NCBI GenBank assembly: GCA_051984675.1
Contig: JBPYFK010000118.1
Coordinates: forward strand, 1 to 64,000
Reading direction: 5' to 3'
Length of the DNA stretch: 64,000 bases
From: JBPYFK01 sp051984675
GTDB lineage: Bacteria > Actinomycetota > Actinomycetes > Mycobacteriales > Pseudonocardiaceae
The position numbers and the translations under genes were made by a program. The notes below the pieces were generated by a model. The model did no database searches and was not told where the DNA came from. It worked only from the letters and a program-made list of their open reading frames with translations. Numbering within the stretch: position 1 is the stretch's first letter; every line of letters begins with the position of its first letter. Shown in pieces: positions 1-8,952 of this stretch.

Positions 1-1221
1 CAATCCGTTGTCATACGGCAGCCAGAACGCCAGGAACACCGCCGCCGCGGCCCAACCCGCCGCGTTGCTGCGCCGGACCTGCTGCCCCAGCCGTGGCAAC
101 ACCTCACGGCTGATCAACAGCCAGCTCGCGATGCCCATCACCAGAGCGGGCAGCCGGACCCACGGCGTGGCCGTGCTGATCCGCATCATCGCCGAGTACA
201 GCTCGTAGAACCAGCCAAACGGTGCTTCCGGGACCGCGAACCACCGGTAGTAGTCGGTGATGTACCCAGCGTCCCAGCGCGCTCGCGCGATCGTCTGGAT
301 GTAGCCGTCATCCGAGGTCATCGCCCCGATCAGCCACCACACGACCAGCGTGAATAGCACCGCGACGTCCCGCCACGTCGGCTTCCACCACCCGCGCGGC
401 GCCCAACGCGGAGGCCGGCGTCCGGCGCGGACGTCCAACCGGCGCAACACGATCACGCTGCCGAGGAACGCCAGCACGGACCCGGCGATCGCGATGTCTT
501 TGAGGGTGCCCGGGTAGCTGTCCCACCGATCATCGACCCGGGCCTGGAACGACAGGCCCTTGACCGGGTCGATCTTGTCATTGAGATCCGAAAAGATCCC
601 GGTCAGCTGTGGGCGCCGGTCCTGGCCGTGGAAGTTGGCCAGCGGTTTCGATCCCACCTGGGCCGTGGTGGTGGACCCGTCCACATGCAGGTTGATCGCG
701 CAATCACCGCCGAGGAGCGCGGCGGTACCCACCTGCTGCCCCTTGCTCAGCATCGTGACCTGGCCGTGCTGCACCTGCAGGATCAGCCCGGTCAGCTTGC
801 CGTTGTCCGAGTTCGGCGGGTTCGTGCTCAGCAGCGTTCCGGGACCGTTGGTCGACCGGGCATCCAGGCTCTGCGCCGCCGCGCACGGCACCTTCGCGTC
901 CAGCCAGAGCGGGGAGTACGACACCAGCGGCGCCGACACCGCCTGCGTGCCCTGCGCGGTCGGCCACTTCAGGGTGGTGATGTCGTAATGCTCTGGGAGG
1001 AACGGCACGGACAGCGACAGCACGGTCCCCAGCAGGCCCAGAATCACCGCGAACAGCCGCAGCCGCCGCGTGGCCGAGTCGCGCCGCCGCAGGGCGTGAT
1101 CAGGCTGCCCCGGGCCGGCGCCGGTACGCACGCCCGAGGTGGACCGCTCGGTTACTTCCTCCCCAGCATTCAGCATTGGACGCAGAATAGTATCCGTTAA
1201 CGTAGGCTGCCCCGCCGCCAT
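1..1221 (-). CDS. Arabinosyltransferase, Emb family (partial, C-terminus beyond the left edge)
   Basis: The reading frame stays open to base 1, so only the N-terminal ~407 residues are visible. A basic N-terminus leads into a first membrane segment (about residues 45-65). After it come a periplasmic stretch that includes PLVSYSPLWLD and VPCAAAQSL, a second membrane segment, and the hallmark GAMTSDDGYIQTIARARW followed by YYRWFAVPEAPFGWFYEL. The DDGY acidic pair in the first extracytoplasmic loop is the conserved catalytic site of EmbA/B/C. These GT-C enzymes transfer arabinofuranose from decaprenyl-phospho-arabinose to arabinogalactan or lipoarabinomannan. Emb subtype cannot be assigned. The start is uncertain: ATGs at 1221, 1176 and 1169 are in frame and none has a strong ribosome binding site. 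Family assignment is secure from the motifs. Confidence 0.88.
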   Translation of the reverse strand, partial: MAAGQPTLTDTILRPMLNAGEEVTERSTSGVRTGAGPGQPDHALRRRDSATRRLRLFAVILGLLGTVLSLSVPFLPEHYDITTLKWPTAQGTQAVSAPLVSYSPLWLDAKVPCAAAQSLDARSTNGPGTLLSTNPPNSDNGKLTGLILQVQHGQVTMLSKGQQVGTAALLGGDCAINLHVDGSTTTAQVGSKPLANFHGQDRRPQLTGIFSDLNDKIDPVKGLSFQARVDDRWDSYPGTLKDIAIAGSVLAFLGSVIVLRRLDVRAGRRPPRWAPRGWWKPTWRDVAVLFTLVVWWLIGAMTSDDGYIQTIARARWDAGYITDYYRWFAVPEAPFGWFYELYSAMMRISTATPWVRLPALVMGIASWLLISREVLPRLGQQVRRSNAAGWAAAAVFLAFWLPYDNGL

Positions 1222-1288
1222 ACTGGGTGCCGCGGAAGTCCTGTCAGAACCGGCGTCAGCCTACCCATCCCAGGTTCGCCGCCGTCGC

Positions 1289-2668
1289 CTACCGCCCGGG
1301 TTTCGGCGCGGTCGCGATCGACTCGGCCATGCCCTGCGCCAACTCCCGCCGCGCCGGGTCGATCGAATCCCCGTTCCGGGTGGGGTGCACGCGGTTGGTC
1401 AGCAGGATCACGATCGAACGCGAGACCGGGTCGATCACCAGCGAGGTACCGGTGAAGCCGGTGTGCCCGGCCGTGTGCGGCCCGCTCAGACCGGCCATGT
1501 ACCAGCGCTGATCGAGTTCGAAGCCCAGCCCGTGGGAGTTACCCGGAAACGCTGTGTTGTAGTTGGTGAGCATCGCCCGCACAGTGCTGTCCCGGAGGAT
1601 GCGCCTGTCCCGGTAGACGCCGCCGTTGAGGATGGTCTGGCCGAGTACCGCCAGGTCGTCGGCGGTGGAGAAGATCCCGGCCTCGCCTGCGACACCCCCC
1701 AGTGACCAGGCGTTCTCATCGTGCACCTCGCCGCGCACCAGACCGCGCGGCGGTTCGGTCTCGAACTCCGTCGCCGCGATGCGATGCAGCTTGTCCGCGG
1801 ACGGTGTGAAGCCGGTGTCGGCCATTCCGAGCGGAGCGGTGATGCGATCGTGGATCACCTGGTCCAGCGACTGGCCGGACAGTCGTTCGACGAGCACCCC
1901 GAGCGTGATCATGTTCAGGTCGGAGTACTGGTAGGCCGTCCCGGGCGGGCGCTGTGGCCGGGCATCCAGGACGGCGTTGAGGCGCTGTTGCGGGGGCAGG
2001 CGCCACAGCTCGATCTTGGCCTGCAGGCCGGACGTGTGCGTCAACAGCTGCTGCACGGTGATCCGCTGCTTGCCGTTGGTACCAAACTCTGGCACGTAGT
2101 CGGCGACCGGAGCGTCCAGCCGGACCCGTCCGTCGTCGACGAGCTGCAGCACCGCGATCGACGTGAACAGCTTGGTCAGCGAGGCGAGGTCGAAGATCGT
2201 CCCGGTGGTGACCTTCTCCTGCTGCTGCGCGGGTAACGGAGTCCCTTGGGCGTCGGCATACCGCAGCTCGTAGCCCGAGGCCTGGCGACTGAGGATCACA
2301 CCGTCGCGTGCGAGCAGGCTGACTTCACCGGCGTACAGCGGACGCGGATGCCCCCGTGACGGCTCGGTCCATGCCGCGATCTGCCGCTGCGCGAGGGCGA
2401 TCGGCACCGGGTTCAGCCCGACCTCGGCTGGCGTGCCGTCCCGCAACACGGTCCCGGGTGCCGGGGCCGGCGGTAGCGCCGCGGGTGGCACCGGCAGCAT
2501 GACCTGCGGCTGCGGGCGACCGCTGCGCCACTCCCCGAGCGGCGGAGCGGTCGCCGACGCCGAGATCGCGACGGCGACCAGGATCAGGACAGCCACCATC
2601 GCGAGCCCGCCGAGAAGGATGTCTCTCGGGCGGAAAGGCTTCCCGCGTCTTGAAGGCTTCCAGCGCAT
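1289..2668 (-). CDS. Serine hydrolase, beta-lactamase class C / penicillin-binding-like family
   Basis: A 459-residue protein with a basic N-terminus and one membrane segment (about residues 19-40), then a proline-rich linker and a class C beta-lactamase-type fold facing outward. The SxxK nucleophile motif is SLTK, in a segment reading FDLASLTKLFTSIAVLQL. The second motif region is YQYSDLN and the third is the HTG triad within GHTGFTGTSL. This fold covers esterases, D-amino-acid peptidases and beta-lactamase-like enzymes, so the substrate is unknown. It ends about 70 bp short of the Emb gene's start on the same strand and may be read with the neighbouring esterase gene upstream (37 bp gap). 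An envelope role is inferred only from the membrane anchor and the neighbours. Confidence 0.85.
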   Translation of the reverse strand: MRWKPSRRGKPFRPRDILLGGLAMVAVLILVAVAISASATAPPLGEWRSGRPQPQVMLPVPPAALPPAPAPGTVLRDGTPAEVGLNPVPIALAQRQIAAWTEPSRGHPRPLYAGEVSLLARDGVILSRQASGYELRYADAQGTPLPAQQQEKVTTGTIFDLASLTKLFTSIAVLQLVDDGRVRLDAPVADYVPEFGTNGKQRITVQQLLTHTSGLQAKIELWRLPPQQRLNAVLDARPQRPPGTAYQYSDLNMITLGVLVERLSGQSLDQVIHDRITAPLGMADTGFTPSADKLHRIAATEFETEPPRGLVRGEVHDENAWSLGGVAGEAGIFSTADDLAVLGQTILNGGVYRDRRILRDSTVRAMLTNYNTAFPGNSHGLGFELDQRWYMAGLSGPHTAGHTGFTGTSLVIDPVSRSIVILLTNRVHPTRNGDSIDPARRELAQGMAESIATAPKPGR

Positions 2669-2704
2669 GGCCGCTCCACGCCGCCGACCCCCGGTCGCCG
2701 CACA

Positions 2705-4249
2705 TTATCCGCTCCTCGGAGCCGCCTGGACTGCCGGAGGAGTTCCCCCGGTCGGCCGCGCGGCGGGAACCCCACCGTTCTGGCTCGGCTGCGGTTGGGG
2801 CTGGTTCGGTTGGGGCAGGTTCGGTTGAGGCAGGCCGCGCAGGCGCGCGTCCATCCACGGCAACGATTCGGTGAAGGCCCGCGAGGCGAACTGCCAGGTG
2901 TGCCCGCCGGAGTAGGTGTGCAGCGTGGTGAGGATGCCGACCTTGGCCATGGCGGCGGACAGCTCGCGGGCTTCGGCCATCTGGTCCTGGTAGTTCATGC
3001 CGCCGCCACCGCCCCGCCGGCCGCCGCCTTGACCACCGCCGCCCGGACCACCACCACCTGGCCCACCACCGCCTGGACGGTGGTTCCCGCCAGGGCGGAA
3101 GGCACCGACGCCGTTGCTGTTGGCGAACCAACCGGCCGTATCGGCGTAGGGACCGTGGTGCGCGAGCACCGTCATCGGGTCGAAATGTGCCCACGCGGCA
3201 GTATTGCCGCCGTAGAGCCGGTCGACGGTCTGCTGCTTGTCCCCGACGGTCGGACCGAGGTCCCCGGCGATGTCGACGAAGTTGTCGAACAGCTCGGGGT
3301 GCATCGCGGTAAGGTCCACCGCGCAGCTCCCGCCCATGGACCAGCCGACGACTCCCCACTGCTTCGGGTCCGTCGGTACCCCGAAATGCGAGGTCACGTA
3401 GGGGCGGACATCCGCGGTCAGGTGGTCGGCGGCGTTGCCTCGGGGGCCGTTGACGCACTCGGTGTCGTTGTTGAAGGCACCGCCGGCATCCACGAACACC
3501 AGGATGGGCGCGTACCCGCCGTGCGCGTGCTGGTAGTCGTCGATCGTGGTCAGTGCGTTGCCGGTGCGGACCCAGTCGGCGGCGGTGTTGAACTCACCGG
3601 CGATCATCATGATCGCCGGCAGGGCGGGCGGCTGGGGACCGTTGAACCACGTGGGCGGCAGGTAGACGTATTCCTGCCGGTGCGTGAAGTGGCTCGCGGT
3701 GTCGGGGGTGTCGACCTCGACGATCCGCCCGGTGGTCATGGTCGGTCCCTTACCCCGTAACCCGGCCAGGTCGGTCTCGGAGATCTGCCCGGGCAGCGGA
3801 CCGGAGGTGATCGTGCCCCAGAACTGCGAGACCGTCGGGAAATAGCCGACCCACTGGTTCAGCACCAACCCCACGCACACCACGCTGACCGGGATCGTGA
3901 GCGCGGACACACCGCGCCTCCACCACCTGGCGCTGCGCCACCCCAGCGCGAAAATCGCCGGTGTGGCCACGAAAACACCGATCCAGAGCCACAACGAGAT
4001 CGGCGCCGGGTCGGTGGCCAGGCCACTGTCGTCGAAATACCACTTCACCACGAGGGCGCCGAGCGCGCCGATCCCGGCAGCCACCGGCAGGTACACCAGT
4101 CGCCAGCGCCGGCTGCGCCAGCCGATCGCCGCGACCAGCAGCAGAACCGCCACGATCTGCACGGTCCACGGCAGCCACCCGGTCAGCAGCGAAACCCCGT
4201 GCTGGTAGTAGCCATGCATCTGCCCGCCCGGTGGTTGACCGTTGTTCAT
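2705..4249 (-). CDS. Membrane-anchored alpha/beta-hydrolase esterase (antigen 85 / esterase-D-like) with Gly-rich insert
   Basis: The N-terminal ~150 residues hold about four membrane helices. The C-terminal part is an alpha/beta hydrolase of the putative-esterase family. The nucleophile elbow is GWSMGGSCAVDL and a late His lies in SGGHTWQFASRAF. Between the elbow and the His sits a low-complexity glycine-rich insert (plus strand about 3000-3100) made of repeated PGGGG units. The tail is a Pro/Gln-rich repeat. Mycolyltransferase-like enzymes with N-terminal helices are common in this order, but the acyl substrate cannot be read from sequence. The open frame extends upstream to 4657, into the phospholipase gene. 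That extension is rejected because the helices begin right after ATG 4249 (alternatives 4261 and 4273), though none of these has a clear ribosome binding site. Confidence 0.78.
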   Translation of the reverse strand: MNNGQPPGGQMHGYYQHGVSLLTGWLPWTVQIVAVLLLVAAIGWRSRRWRLVYLPVAAGIGALGALVVKWYFDDSGLATDPAPISLWLWIGVFVATPAIFALGWRSARWWRRGVSALTIPVSVVCVGLVLNQWVGYFPTVSQFWGTITSGPLPGQISETDLAGLRGKGPTMTTGRIVEVDTPDTASHFTHRQEYVYLPPTWFNGPQPPALPAIMMIAGEFNTAADWVRTGNALTTIDDYQHAHGGYAPILVFVDAGGAFNNDTECVNGPRGNAADHLTADVRPYVTSHFGVPTDPKQWGVVGWSMGGSCAVDLTAMHPELFDNFVDIAGDLGPTVGDKQQTVDRLYGGNTAAWAHFDPMTVLAHHGPYADTAGWFANSNGVGAFRPGGNHRPGGGGPGGGGPGGGGQGGGRRGGGGGMNYQDQMAEARELSAAMAKVGILTTLHTYSGGHTWQFASRAFTESLPWMDARLRGLPQPNLPQPNQPQPQPSQNGGVPAARPTGGTPPAVQAAPRSG

Positions 4250-4415
4250 GGGCACAAGCATGCCGAAACGCATGATCGCGAAACAGGGACAATCGCACCA
4301 GAACGACCGATTTCGACCATTTTCCCAGCATTCTTCAGTGCAATTATCAGGCCGCTCCCAGTGAGTCTTCAGGTTCCGTCCGGGCGCCGCTGAACAACCC
4401 CCGACCAGCGGATTC

Positions 4416-4433
4416 TTGGCGATTTTGTGCCAA
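4416..4433. promoter_or_regulatory. Inverted repeat TTGGC-N8-GCCAA between divergent esterase and phospholipase genes
   Basis: A perfect 5-bp inverted repeat with an 8-bp spacer lies about 140 bp upstream of the phospholipase start and about 170 bp upstream of the esterase start. Its dimeric-operator-like geometry and its place in a divergent promoter region suggest a regulator site. The regulator is unknown. Confidence 0.3.
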
Positions 4434-4569
4434 CGCGCCATACCCGCGCGACTCTCGCGGCTAGGTTCAGCCTCGGTGTGATCACGCGCGAGCCAACAGG
4501 TCACGCCTTTTCCTTGCGCCGTATTTCCGCCGGTCATCGCCAGTCCATTCGCGAGGAGGAGACTTCGCC

Positions 4570-6666
4570 TTGTCTGACCTGTCCCGACGCAGGTTCCTGA
4601 CCATCGGCGCCGGCGTGCTGGGAGGCGCCGCCGCGGGTTCGATGCTTCCGCCCGCACTGCGGCAGGCGCTCGCCACCCCTGCCCGGCCCGGGGGAATGCG
4701 CGCTATCGAGCACGTCGTGGTGTTCATGCAGGAAAACCGCTCGTTCGACAACTACTTCGGCACGCTGCGCGGGGTGCGCGGCTTCGCCGACCGCACCGCC
4801 CTGGAGTTGCCGGACGGCAATTCCGTGTTCGCGCAGCCGGACGGCAAGGGCGGGCGTGTCCTGCCGTTCTCCGCCAGGCTCGCCGCCGAGCAGGCGCATC
4901 GCCCGGACAGCGACGTCCAGTACCTGGGTTCACTGGACCACAGCTGGGAAACCGGGCACGAGGCGTGGGCCAGCGGGTGGGTCGACCGCTGGGTGAACGC
5001 GAAATCCGCCAGCGCGATGGCGTTCTACGACCGCCGGGACGTCCCGCTGCAGACCGAACTGGCCGAGACGTTCACCCTCTGCGACTCCTACCACTGCTCG
5101 CTACGCGGGCCGACGAACCCGAACCGGTTGTACCTCTGGACCGGCACGGTTGGCTACGAACCCGGCACGCGGCGCCGCGTCGTCGGAAACGACGCGTCCA
5201 ATGAGGACACCCACCCCGGGTACGACTGGACGACCTACCCGGAACGTCTGGAACAGGCCGGCGTTTCCTGGCAGACGTACCAGGAGTGGGACAACTACGG
5301 CTGCAACTCGGTCGAGTACTTCGCCCGGTTCAAACAGATCGCCCGCAAGGCCCTGGCGAAAGCCGGCGACTACCGCAGCACGCACACCTTCTTCGAGCAC
5401 GTGGTCAAGGCCGACGAGGCGACGCGGAAGAAGATGCTGTCCCAACTGGACGCGGGTGTTGCCACCCTCACGCCGGCCGAACGCAGCCTCTACCAGCGCG
5501 GGCTGCGCCGCGTGCCGAGTGGCAAGCTCGCGGAGAGCTTCCGCGACGACGTGCACAGCGGCCGGCTGCCGAAGGTGTCCTACATCGTGCCGTCGACGAT
5601 CGACTCCGAGCACCCCTCGGAGTCGACCCCGGCGAACAGCGCCGAGATCGTCTACCAGGTCCTCGACGCGCTCGCCTCGAACCCGGACGTGTGGTCGCGG
5701 ACCGCCCTGTTCCTCACCTTCGACGAGAACGACGGGTACTTCGACCACGTGCCGCCGCCGGTCCCGCCGCCGGAGCACACCGACGAGTACTACGAAGGCA
5801 AGCCGCTCGGTTTCGGCCACCGGGTGCCGATGACGGTGGTCTCCCCGTGGACCGTAGGCGGAAACGTGTGCTCCGAGGTCTTTGACCACACGTCGGTGAT
5901 CCGCTTCCTGGAGGAGTGGACCGGCGTGCGTGAGCCGAACATCAGCTCCTGGCGCCGGACCGCCGCCGGCGATCTGACCTCCTCCTTCGACTTCACCTCC
6001 GGCAGCACAGTCCCGCGCGTGCGGCAGCCCGGCCCAGTGCCTCCGCAGATCAAGCCCTGGACGCCGCAGCCGCCTGCCAACCAGGTCATGCCGCCGCAGG
6101 AGGAGGGACGGCGGCCGGCGCGCGCCCTCCCCTACCGCCCGGAGGCGTCCGCCCAGCTGGTGGGTAAGGCGCTGAACATCGCATTGGAGAACGCTGGGGC
6201 GCGCAGTGCTCACTTCGCGATCTACGCTTACCGCAAGGAGTTCGACGCGCCACGGCATGTCGACGTCAGTGATGCCCACACCGAGAAACTCACGCTGGGC
6301 GGGAACGACTACCGGCTCGCCGTTCACGGCCCCAACGGCTTCCTGCGTTCGTTCGCCGGACGCGTCAACGGCGCCGCGGCGGCGGCGACCGTGACATCCG
6401 CTGGGGACCCTTCGGGGCAGTCACTCGGCATCACGCTGCACAACGGATCGGACCGCGACCTGACCTTCCGACTCACGGGAGCGGTCGGATCGGCCCGCGA
6501 ACGCACCGACGACGTGCACCTTCGACCCGGTGAGCAGCGCGAAGTACGCTGGACCACCGATCAAGGCTGGTACGACCTGGAGATCACCGCCCCGGAAGAG
6601 CCGGGATTCTCCCGCCGCCTCGCCGGTAAGGTGGAGAACGGCAAGCCCGGCGCGACCGAGGCTTAG
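4570..6666 (+). CDS. Phosphocholine-type phospholipase C, Tat-exported
   Basis: A 698-residue protein of the non-haemolytic phospholipase C / acid phosphatase AcpA superfamily, which cleaves phosphatidylcholine or sphingomyelin headgroups outside the cell. The N-terminus has a twin-arginine signal, SRRRFLTIGAGVLGG, followed by a hydrophobic stretch. The family metal and active-site region EHVVVFMQENRSFDNYFG follows at about residues 47-64. A central LFLTFDENDGYFDHVPPP segment is also typical. The C-terminal ~180 residues look like the two small beta-domains (DUF756 type) found in bacterial PlcN/PlcC. The TTG start is set by GAGGAGGA 8-10 nt upstream. The length is normal for the family. The gene stands alone, diverging from the esterase gene, and is followed by a tandem array. 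Confidence 0.9.
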   Translation: MSDLSRRRFLTIGAGVLGGAAAGSMLPPALRQALATPARPGGMRAIEHVVVFMQENRSFDNYFGTLRGVRGFADRTALELPDGNSVFAQPDGKGGRVLPFSARLAAEQAHRPDSDVQYLGSLDHSWETGHEAWASGWVDRWVNAKSASAMAFYDRRDVPLQTELAETFTLCDSYHCSLRGPTNPNRLYLWTGTVGYEPGTRRRVVGNDASNEDTHPGYDWTTYPERLEQAGVSWQTYQEWDNYGCNSVEYFARFKQIARKALAKAGDYRSTHTFFEHVVKADEATRKKMLSQLDAGVATLTPAERSLYQRGLRRVPSGKLAESFRDDVHSGRLPKVSYIVPSTIDSEHPSESTPANSAEIVYQVLDALASNPDVWSRTALFLTFDENDGYFDHVPPPVPPPEHTDEYYEGKPLGFGHRVPMTVVSPWTVGGNVCSEVFDHTSVIRFLEEWTGVREPNISSWRRTAAGDLTSSFDFTSGSTVPRVRQPGPVPPQIKPWTPQPPANQVMPPQEEGRRPARALPYRPEASAQLVGKALNIALENAGARSAHFAIYAYRKEFDAPRHVDVSDAHTEKLTLGGNDYRLAVHGPNGFLRSFAGRVNGAAAAATVTSAGDPSGQSLGITLHNGSDRDLTFRLTGAVGSARERTDDVHLRPGEQREVRWTTDQGWYDLEITAPEEPGFSRRLAGKVENGKPGATEA

Positions 6667-6680
6667 CACGTGGCCATCCG

Positions 6681-6691
6681 TCCACCGTGGA
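6681..6691 (+). repeat. TCCAC-C-GTGGA palindrome copy
   Basis: An exact copy of the 5+1+5 palindrome with C at the centre. It lies 15 bp after the phospholipase stop, immediately before a 16-bp tandem array. Confidence 0.6.
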
Positions 6692-6694
6692 TCT

Positions 6695-6774
6695 GGGCCT
6701 GCTCAACACCGGGTTTGCTCGACATTGGGCCTGCTCAAGACCGGGCCAACCCAATGCTGGGCAAACTCACAGGA
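6695..6774 (+). repeat. Tandem array, five 16-bp degenerate units
   Basis: Five units in exact 16-nt register, each starting GGG: GGGCCTGCTCAACACC (6695), GGGTTTGCTCGACATT (6711), GGGCCTGCTCAAGACC (6727), GGGCCAACCCAATGCT (6743) and GGGCAAACTCACAGGA (6759). Units 1 and 3 are nearly identical. The array fills the gap between the phospholipase and DUF2231 genes. Confidence 0.75.
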
Positions 6775-6889
6775 CACTCACAGGTTCGGCTGTTACAAAC
6801 TCCTTGAGCACGCGACTCGCGGTGGGCAGCCCGTTCATCTGAACAGGCTACCCACCTTTCAGCCTTTCCAGTCCTGGAGGAAACCGACG

Positions 6890-7432
6890 TTGAGCACGAT
6901 CAACGGATTACCGGCCCACGTCCTGCTCGTCCACGCTGTGGTCGTGCTCGTACCCCTCACGGCGCTGTTGCTGGTGCTCACGGCCCTCTGGCCGGCGGCA
7001 CGGCGGCGGTTGAGCCTGTTCACCGCCGTGCTGGCGCTGGTCACGCTCATCACCGTCCCGCTAACCACCAACGCCGGTGAATGGTTGGAGCGTCGGGTGC
7101 CCGAAACACCGTTGGTGCGCACCCACACGGATCTCGGCGACAACATGCTGCCCTGGGCCCTCGGCCTGTTCGTGGTGGCCGCGGCGGTGGCCGTCCGACA
7201 GATCCTGGCCGCGCGGGCCACGGCCGAGCAGGATCAGCAGCGATCCGGTTTCCTCGCGGGCCCCGGCGGCGCCGCCATGACCGTGATCGTCGCGCTGCTG
7301 GCGCTCGTCGTGTCCGTCGGGTCCGTCGTGCAGGTCTACCGGATCGGCGAGTCCGGGGCGCGCGCCGCCTGGACCGGCCAGTTCACAGCGCAGCCGCATC
7401 CCCGCGCCGCTCAGCCGCAACACGAGGGGTGA
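6890..7432 (+). CDS. DUF2231-like integral membrane protein
   Basis: A 180-residue protein with about four membrane helices. It opens with STINGLPAHVLLVHAVVVLVPL, which is how DUF2231 membrane proteins begin (conserved GLPxHxLLVHxxVVLxPL). The family has no established biochemical function, although some members carry haem-ligand-like histidines. The TTG start at 6890 is chosen because CTGGAGG lies 8-10 nt upstream; the open frame runs further back into the phospholipase gene without support. Its 3' end overlaps the 3' end of the convergent rhomboid-like gene by about 50 bp, so the two transcripts are complementary there. Confidence 0.8.
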   Translation: MSTINGLPAHVLLVHAVVVLVPLTALLLVLTALWPAARRRLSLFTAVLALVTLITVPLTTNAGEWLERRVPETPLVRTHTDLGDNMLPWALGLFVVAAAVAVRQILAARATAEQDQQRSGFLAGPGGAAMTVIVALLALVVSVGSVVQVYRIGESGARAAWTGQFTAQPHPRAAQPQHEG

Positions 7433-8153
7433 CGGTGGCTCGGGTGCGCCCGAGCGATCCGACCAGCCCACGCCGCAGCAGCCACCGCCGCCAGCCGAGC
7501 ACGCCGACCAGCCCGGCCAGCGCGTGCCCGGCGGCCGTGAGAATCGCGCCCAGCGTCGAGGGATCGTCCTCCTGCGAATAAAGCACGCCGATCAGGGCGG
7601 CGGCGGCCAGCGCGAAGATCCACCGGACGCGTCCGGGAAGCATCAGCAACAACACCCCGACAGCCGCGAACAGCCCGTAGCTCACCCCGATGTCCAGCCA
7701 ACGCCCGTCGACCTTGGGCAGCACCTTGGTCTGGATCGCGAGCACGATCGGGAGTTCGGTGAGCAGGGTCGCCACCACATGGCCACTGGCGAAGATCGCG
7801 GCGGTCCACCCACAGCCGACCCGCCGCTCCAGCGCGGCCAGCACGAAGACGAAGAGCACCAGGAACGTCAACGACTCCGTAGTCGACCCGGGCAGCCACA
7901 GCGCGCTGGCCAACAGCGCGGACAGCGGATGGTGCCAGAGGTTGTGCGCGTCAGTGCTCGACCATGCGAGCATCTTGCCGACCAGCCCTGGATCGGCCCA
8001 GCGCAGAATCACGGTGGTGCCCAGCAGTATCACCGAGTACCAGACGGTGAACGGAGTCGCGGACGGACTCGGGAAGACCCGTGACCTGACCGTTCGCCAC
8101 CCATCCCCCGACAACGCCACCGATACCCCCAACCCTCGGGCCCTGCGATCCAT
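7383..8153 (-). CDS. Rhomboid-like integral membrane protein
   Basis: About 256 residues with six predicted membrane helices. An early segment (FTVWYSVILLGTTVIL), a conserved-looking NLWHHPLSALLASALW block, RRVGCGWTAAIFASGHVVATL and a later ISYG-like DIGVSYGLFAAVGVLLL resemble the inactive rhomboid-like proteins of actinobacteria. I do not see a convincing GxSx/H protease dyad, so proteolytic activity is not claimed. The C-terminus is Arg-rich and cytoplasmic. The start at ATG 8153 is the first in-frame ATG before the helices. A longer frame reaches 8558 but crosses the promoter and body of the divergent response-regulator gene. Confidence 0.72.
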   Translation of the reverse strand: MDRRARGLGVSVALSGDGWRTVRSRVFPSPSATPFTVWYSVILLGTTVILRWADPGLVGKMLAWSSTDAHNLWHHPLSALLASALWLPGSTTESLTFLVLFVFVLAALERRVGCGWTAAIFASGHVVATLLTELPIVLAIQTKVLPKVDGRWLDIGVSYGLFAAVGVLLLMLPGRVRWIFALAAAALIGVLYSQEDDPSTLGAILTAAGHALAGLVGVLGWRRWLLRRGLVGSLGRTRATVTPRVAAERRGDAAAL

Positions 8154-8268
8154 CCCAGTCAGCCTGCTGCCGGTCCGTAAGAATGGACCGGTAGGAGGCT
8201 GAGAATTTCCTGTGTCATTATGCGGTTCCCGCGCACATTCGACAGAACGAGGATATCGCGGGCGCAGA

Positions 8269-8952
8269 ATGGATGCCGTGGCACAGGCGAGAGTATTGGT
8301 GATCGAGGATTCCGAGGCTATTCGATTGGCGGTGCGTTCGGCACTGCACGACGCGGGGCACGAGGTCGTCGACCGCCCGGACGGGCGGAACCTGGAGAAG
8401 GACCTCGCCCATTTCCGGCCCGATCTGGTGGTGCTGGACGTGATGCTGCCTGGCCGCGACGGCTTCGCGCTGCTGGAGCTGGTCCACCGGTCCTCCAACG
8501 CGGGCGTGGTCATGGTGACGGCGCGCGACGGGGTCCCGGACCGGCTGCGCGGGTTCACCTCCGGTGCCGACGACTACGTGATCAAGCCCTTCGACCTCGC
8601 CGAGTTGGTGGCCCGGGTGAGCGCCGTGCTGCGCCGCCTGGGACGGGCGTCGTCGACGGTGCAGGTCGGGGACCTGGTCCTGGACGCCGACGGCGGTGTC
8701 GTGCTGCGCGGCGGTCAGCAGGTGGACCTCACCGCGACCGAGTTCAAGTTGCTCGACTACCTCGCCGCCCAGCGCGGACGCGTGGTCAGCAAACTGCAGA
8801 TCCTGACTGCGGTGTGGGGCTACGAGAACTACGACACCAACCTGGTGGAGGTCCACGTCAGCGCCGTACGCCGGAAGTTGGAGGCATACGGGCCCCGGTT
8901 GTTGCACACCGTCCGCGGGCTCGGCTACGTCCTTCGTGCGGGTGAGCCATGA
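8269..8952 (+). CDS. Response regulator, OmpR/PhoB family
   Basis: About 227 residues. An N-terminal receiver begins ARVLVIEDSEAIRLAV (acidic pocket ED), with the phospho-acceptor Asp in DLVVLDVMLPGRDGF, the switch Thr in VVMVTARD and Lys in YVIKPFD. The C-terminal winged helix ends LLHTVRGLGYVLR. The residues needed for phosphorelay are all present. It overlaps the following histidine kinase by 4 nt (ATGA), so the pair is co-translated and is its likely phosphorelay partner. The organisation resembles MprA/MprB and TcrA-type pairs in actinobacteria; target genes are unknown. Starts at ATG 8269 or GTG 8278 are both possible. Confidence 0.9.
   Translation: MDAVAQARVLVIEDSEAIRLAVRSALHDAGHEVVDRPDGRNLEKDLAHFRPDLVVLDVMLPGRDGFALLELVHRSSNAGVVMVTARDGVPDRLRGFTSGADDYVIKPFDLAELVARVSAVLRRLGRASSTVQVGDLVLDADGGVVLRGGQQVDLTATEFKLLDYLAAQRGRVVSKLQILTAVWGYENYDTNLVEVHVSAVRRKLEAYGPRLLHTVRGLGYVLRAGEP

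Noticed and set aside
5101..6327. A 408-codon minus-strand frame inside the phospholipase gene
   Set aside because: Arg/Val/His-rich composition without recognisable motifs; the plus-strand gene has a signal peptide and family motifs.
6695..6774. CRISPR array
   Set aside because: Units of 16 bp are contiguous, degenerate and lack spacers; no cas genes are in the window.
7383..8153. Active rhomboid protease
   Set aside because: No convincing GxSx and His catalytic pair is visible; only the helix pattern and some blocks resemble rhomboid-like proteins.
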